From assembly GCA_050084515.1 (NCBI GenBank), contig CM114272.1:34100001-34164000 (forward strand): a DNA stretch of 64,000 bases, in the 5' to 3' direction. Shown in pieces: positions 9,800 through 24,596 of the stretch (position 1 is its first letter; each line of letters begins with the position of its first letter). Under the pieces are notes generated by a model, which was given only the letters and a program-made list of their open reading frames with translations, was not told the origin of the DNA and ran no database searches. A program made the translations under genes and the position numbers. Source of the stretch: Blasia pusilla (Eukaryota > Marchantiophyta > Marchantiopsida > Blasiales).

Positions 9800-10790
9800 T
9801 TGGATCCTTCAAATTTGCACCCGCGACCTATATCGTAGAATTGAGGATTTTGGAAAAGAAAAGAATCGATCGATAACCTAAAGGCTTATGATTTGATATT
9901 TTGACTGTTGAAACAAGGGATCAATCCATGAGAGAAATTGGACGCATGAGAATTCCATTGCTTCAGTATATATTTCCTCTCTTGATAGAAGGAGTTCAAG
10001 TGGATACTTGGGGGGTCTGCAGACAAAATCAAAGGATACATCTCATGGTCGATGAAATTAATTATCTTCTCTTTCACCTATCAGCAACATACTCTTCCTG
10101 AGCTCACAGCGAGAATTGTTCGGAGCCTTCGACTATGAATGAACCGAGGATAATCGCTGGAAGTGCAAAGTGCCTCAAGCTTGCTTGCTTCTGTTCCATA
10201 CAATGTTCGCGTGGGTTTTGAAGTCTTCGCAATTCCAAGGCAAGGAAATTTGACTGCATCTGAACTTGCCGACACGCCATCCTATCCAGCTCCCTTCGTA
10301 TGCCGCCTTAACTAAGAACAGAAATTTGAACACCAGATAAAGATGTTGAGTAGCGCAATCAGACCAGATGAAAATGAAGCGCAACGCAATCAAATCACAC
10401 ACTCCAATTGTAGGTGTATTGAAGCTAAAATCTAGGTAAGCGCGGTGGATTTTCAAGAATTGCATATCCTGCAGCAAGAATTCAAATCGTGCAATAAGAA
10501 TTCAAATCGCACGGTGCAAAAATTTGAAGCGATCTCTTCCCCCTTCCCCCGTCTTTCAATTCCCTTGTTTCTCCAATTTTCCATATGTAATTCCATTACT
10601 CCGTTACAGGAATCGGTAGGTAGCGAGTGTCCCAATGGTTTGTACCATGTCTTTGCACGGCACGAACCATTTCGACGTTCCATCCACGTGGTATGATTGA
10701 CACCGTTAGATGAAGAAAATCAAGGACCATGCGCGTCATTGCCACGACTATGTTGTCCATCGGACGAGATCCTTAGAGCATGGGCACCAA
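9800..10790. other. Intergenic, no gene recognised
   Basis: Several short open frames on both strands, none with recognisable domains. A short direct repeat of AAGAATTCAAATCGYRC occurs near 10,480-10,515. Nothing supports a gene. Confidence 0.35.
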
Positions 10791-10794
10791 CTAG

Positions 10795-10960
10795 TATATT
10801 ATTATTGGAGAGTGCCTTCTTGATTTGCAAACACCTCTTTGTTTGACATGTGACAGCCAGACAACAAGAAAATATTTCCTCCTCTATGGGCAAGAAAAAT
10901 ATTTTGTGTCCAACATGATTAGTCTAATTCACCCCGTGCATGGGACCGGGTCTTAAGTAT
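10795..10960 (+). mobile_element. Non-autonomous Helitron fragment
   Basis: Begins TATATTATTATTGGAGAGTGCC followed by the family block CTTCTTGATTTGCAAACACC, TTTGTTTGACATGTGAC and AACAAGAAAATATTTCC shared with copies at 19.5, 41.6, 42.8 and 43.2 kb. Its 3' end is degenerate (CCCGTGCATGGGACCGGG). CTAG at 10,791-10,794, preceded by GCACCAA, may be the 3' end of another copy abutting it. Confidence 0.6.
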
Positions 10961-10964
10961 AAGA

Positions 10965-11940
10965 GCCTGTCTCCCCATGAAGTCGCGATGGGAGTCCCAC
11001 TCCGACAGTCCTACCAATTTCTAGGTAGGATCACAATGCAAACGATTTTGCCGTTTGATTATAAAAGAATTTAAAAGACAACCAACTACCGTCCTTTGAT
11101 TTTCCAAGGATTTTCCTTAGTATTCTTGCGCCGTAAATTTCACTGCGCAAAAGGACAAGCGACCCGCCTATGGTCCGTGGATTGATAGTCATCCATTTAG
11201 CATCAGAAGGATCCTACGACCATGGAATTGCTCCATGGGGACCTACTCTAAGAACTGAGTCCCATGCGGCCGAGGTTGTCAGGACCCAACCCCAAGGTCG
11301 CGAATGTTTGTTCGGATGCTTGTTATCTAACGGTTGAAATCGCTCGGACCTCAAAAAAATTTGTGCCCAAAATACACTTGGCGCAAAGTTTGTGACCTTA
11401 TTACCACTATTTCCAATCGGCTTCTTGCAGGGTCGCGTTGATCCCGACTGTGCAAAGACGTCTCCTAAGGGCCTGATTCCATGGGCACCTAGGTACGTCA
11501 CGGGAGCACATTTCTGCGTCCAAAAATTTTATCCAGCGGTTTACCACAAAAACATCCAACGGTAAAATGAAAAGTCCACCGGTTCCGATTAGTTTCTAAC
11601 GGATTTGAGTTAAATGAGTCGCGAGGGCGATGGATGAATTATGCGACCCAAAGTTTTGGGCGCAAAAAAATCAGCGACGCTCTATCGTCGCGGATTTCCT
11701 GCTTGCTTGGAATCAGCCCCTAACAGCAAATCCCCATGAAGCAATTCCATGGTCGCGAGGTCCTTCGGATGTACCATCTACGGCTACGATTTCAAAGACC
11801 CTAGGTGGGTCTTTGATCCCTGTGCACCCTGAAAGTTATGGCGCAGAAGTTTCAAAGTCGATCCTTGGGAAATAGATACACTATAGCACGTTGGTTTTCT
11901 AAACCCCATTGCAACCAAACGCGGATATCGATGGATGTCT
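10965..11940. other. Intergenic with short internal repeats
   Basis: No gene recognised. The segment contains several short similar blocks around CAATTCCATGG / TTCCATGGGCACCTA and a local palindrome CCATGGAATTGCTCCATGG at 11,220-11,238. Likely decayed repeat DNA. Confidence 0.35.
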
Positions 11941-11945
11941 AGTTT

Positions 11946-12075
11946 CTCCGCTAGGGCTGGATGCAGCTAGCTCCTCACTCCCCTACACCGCCCTCCGCTT
12001 TGTTGGTTCCTGTGTCGGCCCACAGTCCAAGAAGGGGGGACCGGCGGCTTATGGCCCGGTCCCAAGCCAACTTCG
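11946..12075 (-). repeat. Left arm of inverted repeat (copy of the succinyl-CoA ligase 5' flank)
   Basis: About 130 bp that match 12,518-12,653 in reverse complement, almost perfectly from GCTCCTCACTCCCC to CCAACTTCGC. The right arm lies 233 bp before the chosen start codon of the succinyl-CoA ligase gene, so this arm is an inverted copy of that gene's 5' flank or leader. A short GGCTTGGCTGGC piece has a different position in the two arms. Confidence 0.85.
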
Positions 12076-12115
12076 CTGGCTTGGCTGGCACTAGCACAAA
12101 CTTCTATTGTTTGTA

Positions 12116-12290
12116 CTAGCCGGTGCCCTTGCGATGCACGGGTGAAACTGGCCCGTCCCCCTTAATTGTTAGATCCTTAACTATTAGCTCCTCTGTTAAC
12201 TCTTGTTAAACCCGCCACATGTCAATAGGGGAAGGGCCTAAAATGCATAGGTGTCATGTGGAGGAAGCCGGACTCTTTTAATAGTATAGA
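12116..12290 (-). mobile_element. Non-autonomous Helitron, 175 bp, both ends present
   Basis: On the minus strand it starts TCTATACTATTAAAAGAGTCC, as Helitron 2 does (TCTATACTATT), and ends with a hairpin CCCGTGC-ATC-GCAAGGG followed by CACCGGCTAG. The flanks are A before and T after, as expected for Helitron insertion between A and T. No coding capacity. It lies between the two arms of the inverted repeat. Confidence 0.82.
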
Positions 12291-12517
12291 TTTCATGTAG
12301 CCGTTTACCTTGCTAAGAAAGTTAAATAATAACTGGAAGTGGGGAATGAGCATGAGATGAGACAATATTTCAATTGTTCAAGGATCAACCGGTAATGAAA
12401 TCATAGGACCGTCGGACCTCTAAGACGTTCGGCGGATTAAAAAACAAGAATTTGGGACGAACCGGAATCCGCGTAGTGAATCATATACAAAATCACGACG
12501 AGGATTTCGCGACGGTC

Positions 12518-12653
12518 GCGAAGTTGGCTTCGGACCGGGCCATAAGCCGCCGGTCCCCCCTTCTTGGACTGTGGGCCGACACAGGAACCAACAAAGCGGA
12601 GGGCGGTGTAGGGGAGTGAGGAGCTGCAGCCAGCCAAGCCAGCCCTAGCGGAG
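12518..12653 (+). repeat. Right arm of inverted repeat, upstream of succinyl-CoA ligase
   Basis: Reverse complement of 11,946-12,075, about 136 bp. This is the original context if it is the promoter or 5' leader of the gene at 12,886. No TATA box was identified with confidence in 12,291-12,885. Confidence 0.85.
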
Positions 12654-12885
12654 GAAGGAGGAGTCTGCTGCGAACTGCGATTGAGAAATCTGCCTGTGGT
12701 AATATAGTGCCGGGCCACACCAGGGAGCCCGCCATCACTACGGGGCTCTCTGGACGGAAGGGAATTCGACGGGATCGGGCGCGCAACAAGTGTGCGCATC
12801 TGTCGATTTTCTTACAGCGTGGAAAAGGTGCAGGAAGCGATCACGGGAGAGCAATTTGGTGCGGAGGTTAGATGAGACAGCAACA

Positions 12886-16221
<3,336 letters not shown>

Positions 16222-19130
16222 TCCAACAGTTCCTGTTCACTGATTGACTTCGCAGTTTGCAGATTCCACAGGTCATTTGCAAAGCTTTTTGCCAAGTATT
16301 TGTTTGCACGCAGACAACAACCCCAGCTACAGCAGATTCCCAAAAGTAAACTTATGGGATCAAGTGAAGAAAAATTGTACCACATTGACCTTAGCTCCCA
16401 CTATGGCCTCTCCGCAGAGAGCAATAAAGTTATTGGATGCAATGTGTAGTAGAGTTGATTCATGAGAACGTTACGAGAGGTGTAAACCAATAAGCACCTG
16501 TTTTTGCCAGATGTTAATTTCTTCCTTTCTCATGATTGTCCTTTTGTTACCCTCATGGAGGAATTTCCAATTGTTGAATTTTGAAGAGGAAACGTGAGGG
16601 GACGAGTTTTAATTTGAGGTGTGAAAAAAACTTGAATTTCTAATGGTCATCATTTGGAGCTGCTCCTGCCGAAGTTTGATCTTTGATATTGAGGTGAAGT
16701 TTCCAGTGTCGCAGTTATGCTGTCTTTGTAGAGACCGGACTTCATTCATGTAGATGGTATATAGCGCCACGGAGTAGCTGAAATGTACACAAACGTCTTA
16801 CATTTTTTCAGAGAACATTTGTGTCGATGTAGCAGATGATCCATGAGAGATCATCGGGCTGTCTTTCTAATCGTGCATTGATTATTTCCTGCGATGTTGA
16901 TCTTTCCCCGTCATCTCGTCTTTATTCCATTGCCTCTCATCCACCTCTGTAAGACGTCATTGTTTGAACCCACGTGGGCAGAAGTAGTACTCCTACCAAA
17001 GACAGTACAGGCGAATGCGATGTGCACAGGCACGGCCATGGCCATGAAGGTCAGCTTCCCAGGGGCGAAGCCTAAAGCTTTGAATTTGAGAGTTCACACC
17101 AACACAGCGGCGGGATAATGCACAGGTCACTCTCATCTCCTAGAGGACAAGCGCTTGTAGGATCGAAAGCATGCAGGTCGAGATCTGGTGGTCTTACTCT
17201 GGTTCCCAGCCCAAATCCGGCAAGTCCGGCTGGAACTCTCCGACAATAACCCCCTGATATCCAGGCAGATCTCGGAAACGGAGGCGTTCAAGCATCCGGG
17301 CCCAGAATGATGTGGACAGTCGCAGACATGTGACGATTTGGACACTGATCGAGTCGCCGTCTCGCTTAGATCGCATCGCAAGCCACGCCCCACACCCCTT
17401 AAGCTCGACATTTGATCCTGCCGTCCGCAGCACTCTGTGGGCCGGGGGCTTCGGACCCACCACTCCTCGGTCGCTCCGCTGCTCCAGGGAAACGCTACAT
17501 CGGAAGAGGTCACGCTCCACTTTCTGGGTGTCCGAAAGTGGGGCTCGTAATGTTCCCTGGGAGTCTCTGGCCCAATGTGGAATCAGAGTTCGGGGCTTTA
17601 CGTTTTATCAGGATCATTTCGTTTCTCAACATCCGAAAATGGTATTTCTCTTCATTATCCTACTTTCAAATTCGGTGTCAGAAAAAACCGAGACGCGAAA
17701 TATAAATTTCTGAATTTGGTCTGCCAGGTCTAGCCGTAAATTTAGGATCTGCCATGAAATGGGGTTTTTTATTTCCAAACAGAAATCAATCATGATATAT
17801 TTTTGTTTAGTAGATTTACACTATCTGTCATACTTAATTTAGCTTATTTTTAATTTCAATTTTCATTTAAAAATGAATTTCGAATGATTTTATTGATTTA
17901 GAAATGTACTGATCCATCAAAAGGGACCCATTCTCTTCGCTGAAAATGTGAAGAGACCGTCCAATAATATTAGTTTTTAGTTAGTTTTTGTATGCCACAA
18001 GTTCCACACCGATCATTAGCTAAGTAATCTAAGGATGGAGAGAATATATCCATTTTATTATAAAATAAACCTCAGAACTTGGATGGAGAGGGAACTCAAA
18101 ATACCTTGAAATAAGGATGAAAGTAAATGTGCATGAAAAGAAGTATTCGTTTTCTTATCCTTTGTTTCTTGTTGTCCCACTACAATCTAATTAAGGCAGA
18201 GGTGTTTACAAATGACGAATAAGATGATTACTACAACTATTGCTGAAATGCCTGAATAGGTAAAAGAGATTGGATTTGACAAACCCATTCAAATAAATTT
18301 CTTTCTTAAAGAATTCACTTCTTTCAATGAATGAATTTGGATTGAGAAGATTAGTGTGGCTGTAATCCAGGTTGAAGCCCGGCCGAAACCAAAATTACAA
18401 ACGCTTTTGCCATTTCATAATTTGATTTGATTTCCCTTAAAGGTTTAGGCCAGTAAGATGCCGCAATGGATATCCCTTGCGCCTTTAGAGGGAACGGACG
18501 GGTAACGTCCATTTCGTAGGGCACGTGTATAGCGGAGGTCGAGCCAATGAGCGACGAGAGGAATCCAGGTAAATGTTGGCATATTCATAGATGTCAATCT
18601 GCCCTAATTTTCACGATTTCATCTGGGAAACTTTAGCACGTCCGATTCTACGTCTCCGTATCCTCACGAGTCACGACCGGCCCATGGGTTGGGTACATTG
18701 GTACCCTACAAGCCTCGACACAAGTCCGCGTGTTGCCAAGCACTTGGAAACCGTAGGCAGCTTTAGTTGCTCGTGGTTGCGACTACGTTTCATTTTTCAC
18801 TTTGAAGGAAGAGCACCTTGGGAGGGAAGGTCTTGACTAATGATGGTGGTTCTATGAGGGGGCTCATGGATTTTCCGAGTTCGTCCGTTTTTTTACACTA
18901 AATAGGATCGAATCCAAAATATTCAAATACTTGTCCATTATTATTTTATTTTATTTGTAAGTTACACTTTTTAGGTTGGATTTTTTTCCAAAGTTTTTCT
19001 AGTCAGATCAGAAATTGATAGGTTTCCGCGGGAAATTTGGAGGATGCAGACTGCTCCTTGTTTGACATGTGGCAAAAAGTTTTGCCACTTAAGTGAAGAG
19101 AAATTGATACATTTAAATAGGGAGACGTGG
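16222..19130. other. 3' flank of succinyl-CoA ligase and AT-rich intergenic DNA
   Basis: The first few hundred bases are presumably 3' UTR. A GC-richer island at about 17,100-17,620 has overlapping open frames on both strands (up to 133 codons) with no recognised domain. From 17,700 the DNA is AT-rich. A second GC-richer patch at 18,450-18,840 has a CACGTG box and CCAAT, but no gene follows it. Confidence 0.35.
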
Positions 19131-19156
19131 ATTGCACAGTCCCTTACGGACCCTAA
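19130..19156 (+). mobile_element. Degenerate Helitron 3' end
   Basis: ATTGCACAGTCCCTTACGG then ACCCTAACTAG followed by T resembles the family 3' end (hairpin, then CTAG before T). A TTGTTTGACATGTGGCAA block about 90 bp upstream is the usual 5' body of these copies. The 5' terminus is lost. Confidence 0.45.
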
Positions 19157-19212
19157 CTAGTGTGTTAGTGGTAGGGGGAGTTTGTTCCACTAGATCCACG
19201 GTCCGATACAAG

Positions 19213-19259
19213 GAGTGTGGGGCACTCTAATCAAAGAGTGCCCCACACTCTTTGATTAG
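19213..19259. repeat. Overlapping palindromes forming two alternative hairpins
   Basis: GAGTGTGGGGCACTCT pairs perfectly with AGAGTGCCCCACACTC (loop AATCAA, 19213-19250). The overlapping CTAATCAAAGAGTG pairs perfectly with CACTCTTTGATTAG (loop CCCCA, 19227-19259). The two foldings exclude each other. Confidence 0.9.
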
Positions 19260-19553
19260 AAGATTGAAAGCAAGATAAAATTTTCTTTATGCTCGGACAA
19301 TTTTGGTTACGTGTCCATTTTGTGGGATTAAATCGGACGGAAAGGAGTACATTCTCATGCATCCTTTATAAACTAATAACGATCCCTTGGACTGAATTAT
19401 ACCTCGACGATTCGGAGTGTTTGATTTTTTTCTACCTCTCCCTCCCTTCCTATGTGCTTCAGGTAAACCTTGGCTAGTTTTACCTCTCACTAATGGACGT
19501 AAATGGATGGATGGAAGGGAAGGGGAAGGAAGGAAGTTAAGGAACATAGAGCG

Positions 19554-19757
19554 TCTATATTATCACGGGAGAGTGTCTTCTTGATTTGCAAACACTTCTA
19601 TACTTGACATGTGGTAATTGGACAAGAAGAAAATGTTTCACATGCTACGGATAGGAAAAAAAAAATTGAATTTTTGTGCAACATCATTAATCTATTCCCT
19701 TCACGAGTTATACACTAATTCTTCAAACATTTTTTTTCTTGCATCGCACGGACATTT
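19554..19757 (+). mobile_element. Non-autonomous Helitron (about 207-bp family), first of a tandem pair
   Basis: Starts TCTATATTATCACGGGAGAGTG and carries the family blocks CTTCTTGATTTGCAAACAC and TACTTGACATGTGG; near its end is GCATCGCACGGACATTTTAT, a mutated version of the usual 3' hairpin. It runs directly into the next copy without CTAG. Confidence 0.7.
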
Positions 19758-19962
19758 TATATATATTATTATTGGAGAACCTTCTTATTTGCAAACACTT
19801 ATATGCTCAACACATGATAATTAAGCAACAAGAAAATATTTCACATATTATGATCAATTTAAAAAATAAAATTATACACAATATCATTAATCTCCTCCTT
19901 ACACTAACTATAAACTAATTCTTCAAACTTTTTTTTTCATAACATGGACACCTTATTATTAA
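19758..19962 (+). mobile_element. Non-autonomous Helitron, second of a tandem pair
   Basis: Begins TATATTATTATTGGAGAACC, then family blocks (TTATTTGCAAACACTT, AACAAGAAAATATTTCACA, CTAATTCTTCAAAC). It ends with the degenerate ACATGGACACCTTATTATT. It matches the preceding 204 bp along its length, so the pair is head to tail. Confidence 0.65.
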
Positions 19963-19969
19963 TACAGAC

Positions 19970-21990
19970 CCGTGAATTAAAATCACAGACCCCGTTATTC
20001 CTTTTATTCATGTGGACATTGAATGTGGGATGCAGATAGCGAAACATTTCCGTGAAATTTAGTCAACACATGGGCAGGACTGTAGACTTCAATTGAAAAG
20101 CTGATGACACTCTGCCAACTCATCCCACCTAGAGACATGTGGGATGTGACTCCGCCGGCGAATTTATCAAATTAGGTCACCCCGGGTGAAACTTTTGTAC
20201 GAAATTCACCGTAACTTTCCATCAACGGATTGTGACTTTCCCGTATATTGATTGATATACATGCTACGTTTCATTTTATCCCTCACCATTTGACGTTGCT
20301 ATTGTTCGTCGTTCTTGTCCTGCTGGCAACTCTGTTGGATGTTATGTCGGCAGACGGTAAATCCTAGTATCTACCGGCCCGGCCGGTATTACTTGTAACG
20401 ACGACTCGATAAATTTCAAACTGTGCAAAATTGAACTTTCGACACAGAAGAGGAGGCACTTGTGCGCCGCACACACGTTACTGTAAAAGTTTTTAAATAA
20501 AAACCATAAAGAAAAGGAAAATTAATAATCTGTGGTGCCGAGTACGTAAAGTGAGTGCTGAACGGGATGGATGATGCGGATTGGTCATCTGGGCCCTACC
20601 ATCACCGCAGGCAGGATAGGACTCGGCATAGTCGCTACGTGCCTCGCATGAGCAGATCATGGCAGCCAGCTCAGCAGGCTCCGAGTTACTTCCAGTAAGT
20701 GAGAAAGAACGAAAGGGGGACCCTGCGCGAGCCGATATATGGACAGCTCCGGTCTGACGTGTCGCCATCTACCGCTTTTGTCCTGGCCAGAAGCAGCGCC
20801 ACGTGTTGGATTCGTTGGAACGATTGTCTGGCATTCGAGTGCGGACTGAGGAAAGAGTTTTCAGCAGTAATAACCCTCCACGTGCCGCATACACAACTCA
20901 CGAAATGGCTGCTACGGAGTCCAACAGTTCCGGGACTCCCGTGGCGAACAGCTCCGGCACTCCAAGACTCCAACTCCAAATCTCACGGGATCTCCGTCCC
21001 GCCCCATCATTGGACTCTCGTATAAGAACATCTCGCAAGGAAAAAAATATATAAAAAAGTTAGTATTTGAGATTGGGTTTAAATTTCTATAGAAAATGAG
21101 TTTTCCCACTTTAGTTTTCACTAATATTTTTCTCGTTCTTTAATCACCCTAAACACGTCATCCATTATTAATTATCGCTAGTTAGAACCGGGGAATTTTT
21201 TTCGTGACAAACGGTACATTTCCGGTTTGTATAAAACCGAACGGCAATTTTCAAACTTTTCTGCATTCCGGTCGGCTAAACAGATATAAATACAAGGGAA
21301 ACGCCGTTTGAACCGTCGGTTTTTAGCCGGTAAGTGAGAAACTGAATCGGGAATTCTCGAATTCTTCCGGCTATCTCAACACGTGACCCCGGTTCTCTCC
21401 GGACATTGGTTAGAACCCGGGGACAGGTCCGGTAATCCTAAATATCTGATAATGCCAACATCATAAATTATGAATTTGAAAGACACCCTATGAATACTAA
21501 GTTAATAAGTTGTTTTCGTTTGAAAATCGTTCTTCAAAAAATAATATAGATTTCATTTAAAAAACATGTAATTCTCTTCATACAAAATATTTTCATAGAA
21601 GTGTCAAACATGGCGTCAATGCCATATGTCATCGGAATGCTAATAGTTGACTAGTTAAATTTTCAAGTCCCAATATTTTTTGTCCTATGGAATTTAACCA
21701 ACTTAAGCATACTCCACCTAAACACAAGAATTCTCCTCTGATCTGTTGACTATATCTTACTTATAAGGAAAATAGTTAATTTTTGTGTGCAAGGCCTTGC
21801 AAATAGGTATGAAAAAAAATTTGTATCCTACCTTAAAAGAATAGTTCCACTATTGCAAAATGCAAACTTTTTGAATGTGTTTGGGGGGCTTGGTTTTTCT
21901 AAATACTTTTACCTCCCATCATCATAGCATTGGTTGCTCTCCACTGTCCTTAGTGGGATGGAGATGCCCCTTAAATGACATGCAACAATG
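19970..21990. other. Intergenic; possible isolated first exon at 20,904
   Basis: Mostly non-coding. At 20,904 an ATG in good context (GAAATGGCT) opens a Ser/Thr/Pro-rich frame (MAATESNSSGTPVANSSG...) of about 50 codons that ends in AT-rich DNA without a convincing continuation. The preceding 200 bp contain two CACGTG-type boxes. It could be the 5' end of a captured or broken gene. 21,180-21,430 is enriched in CCGGT motifs with no assigned meaning. Confidence 0.3.
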
Positions 21991-21994
21991 AGTA

Positions 21995-22202
21995 TCTATA
22001 TGTATTTTAGAGGAGCGCTTCTTCCTTGGCAACACTTCCTCTTTGTGACACATGTCTCTTTTTGAAGTTTTTAGGTGATGGCATGTGTTTCAAGGAGATC
22101 ACATATGGTTTAGGATGTGTATACCAAGTGAAATGTGGGAAAGTAAGATGTTAAAAGGATTGTGTTAGGCCATAACATTGGCCCTTATGGGCAACTTACT
22201 AG
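21995..22202 (+). mobile_element. Non-autonomous Helitron, 208 bp, both ends present
   Basis: Opens TCTATATGTATTTTAGAGGAG after an A and closes with a TTGGCCC-TTAT-GGGCAA hairpin followed by CTTACTAG before a T. The body has CTTGGCAACACTTCCTCTTTG and GACACATGTC, a diverged form of the family 5' body. Its length equals that of the 19.5 and 43.2 kb copies. Confidence 0.72.
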
Positions 22203-24596
22203 TATGTGAAAATTAGAGATACCTTTGGTTGGATGTTTCTAATCAAATGGATAATTATAAAAAATTCGGAGTGGGCCTTGTGAAGGCCACCTGAAGGAGA
22301 CTCATAAGATCTTATCCGATCTTTACCCTTAATCAAAAAATGAAAAAGCTCAATTCATAATTAAGAAAAAATCTACAGAATCTAGAAAAATTGATGTGAA
22401 ATGTATTTTTAACCTAAAATTTGGTCCAAATTTGCGTTTATAATGAAGAATCTTTTTTTTTTCACGATGCTTTAGAAGCTTTGTTGAATCTAGAACTATG
22501 ATGTACTAAGTATTTAAATGAAATTATGGTCTAGTGATTTTTTTTCCCACTTTTGATGTCAATACGCTAACTTTTCTATTTTCAACCTCTTTTTTTTCTT
22601 AATTTTGTAGAAAACCAGTAGAAATGAAAAATATGAATCAATGAGGAGTCTATACACATAAGTTCTAAAGAACATACCTGAATTTATTCATTAAATAGAA
22701 ATATAAATTATAACTTGAACCATGCAATTGCTACTTTCCTAATGGAAATGTGGTCCTTGTTATTAATTTTTAAGTTATAAGTTCCTTTCATTATAAAAAA
22801 TGCGTTTAAAAAAAATCAATTTGACATGTTTTTGTAAGAGTAAATAAATTCTAGAAAATAAAATCCTTCTATAATTATTTCTTAAAAAATATGAATATCT
22901 ATGAGAGATTCCATATCCTTCCTAATGGGATAAGAAAAAAAATAATGTAACCTACTTCGCTAATTATGTATTGATGCGTATCTTCCGTAAGATACATAAC
23001 TCATCAAAAACTTGATTTTTTACTTTGTTAATTAAGGACGTGACCATTGTACTAAATTCCTTGTCATATTTTTCCGAATGTGTTTATCTTAGTATTCCAC
23101 AATAAATATCGAATAAATTATATGTATTTACCAAAAAAAATTAACGGTCTATGCATGACGCTTCAAATCATCATAATAATTTTATTTAGATTTCTTAAAA
23201 TATCAACCTTAAAATTCAGATTCGCATGAACAAGTTTTGATGGTTTAAAAAGGACTCATTGCATAAACATTGTTTTACATTCCTCATAGCTTAATGACGA
23301 CATTGTTATAGATTATGTGTGTATTGTTGCTCATTTGACCAATCTATATATATTATATGTTAACTTGAATTTTCTCAATAGTCAAAAATCTTGTTGAAAT
23401 CTTTAGTCCTTCATTTTAAACATTTTTTCATGTTTGTAGGGCAACTTTAGAGATCATTCCAATGCGAATTCGCCAATCTCAAAATTATCAATTGCTCTCC
23501 TTTACATATCCCAGTAATGCATATGAAATCAACCCTTGGGCTTCCAATTTCTTTTCTCCGATAAGAGGTGATATGTGTGGTTTATACTTGATTTTAGAAT
23601 TAATTTTTCAAGTTAAATATACTATATTAGTGGAATGGAAAGAGAAGTGGCGACAAACAAGATGCTTAGGGTATCCATTTATTACAACCACCATCATAAC
23701 ACAAGCTTTACCAATGAGATGCCTTAATAGATTGACTCAAAAGAGGGGTTGTTAGAGAAATGGCATCTATGAAACTTTCAGCTTGCGTTAATCAATATTG
23801 ATTGCAAGCATTATAAGTTTCAAACCAATTTTTCTTTAAGGGAAGTTAGATTGCATTTCAAGTGTACAAATATCACGACTACCAAGAATTTAGAGCTCAT
23901 GTTATGCATTGGACTATTAACAAAAGGATCCACATATAGGGAGAAAATTTTTGTTTGATTAATGGAAGTGTGATATGTTTCCAGTTACTCCAATAAGGGC
24001 ACACTCCAATAAGGGTACGAACAAAAAAATTTTACGATGGGAAAAATATTGGATAGAAGGGAGACTTGAGAGAATTATACGGAGATATTGATTAAAAAAA
24101 TAAAAACTATGGATTAAAAAAAATCCCCTTAATTTAATATAAAACTTAATAAATACATTTAAGTATGAAAAACTTCACCCATGTCATGCTAAGAAAACTT
24201 GTCAAGAAGGAGGCACACTCAAATAATTGTAGGAGTAAATTAGGCCACCACCATATGTGGGCTATGGTCACCTAGGTGAAGCCACACTTGCCATATGGCA
24301 ATTCGAGCATACCCCTGGTCAGACCCCTTTGAATCGCCCTAATAGGAGGTGTCAAAGATCCCCATATCCAGGGATTCTTGGGCGCCTAGAATTTTCCCGA
24401 CGGGGCTTTTGTCGGCTACAAAATGGGTAGTTCCTCAACTTCCCATTTTATACTTGCGGGAGCCTTCGAATTCCATGCTGTTCCTATTTCCTTCTAGTTT
24501 CTACGGTTATATATAATAGGGTTTGTGATGTGAGACTAATTCCGGACTCTTCAATTTAATTTCTTGCAACTTGCAAATTTTCCGCCCCCTTTCTTA
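22203..24596. other. AT-rich intergenic DNA
   Basis: No gene, RNA or clear repeat recognised. A 97-codon open frame at 23,462-23,755 has no recognisable feature and looks accidental. Confidence 0.4.

Noticed and set aside
12790-12885. Upstream ATG (12,790) as start of succinyl-CoA ligase alpha
   Set aside because: It would add 32 residues containing acidic positions and makes the protein longer than usual; the ATG at 12,886 gives a normal length. It cannot be fully excluded without transcript data.
17133-17713. Overlapping open frames of 97-133 codons near 17.3 kb
   Set aside because: Open on both strands, no motif, no splice context; a GC-richer patch is enough to explain them.
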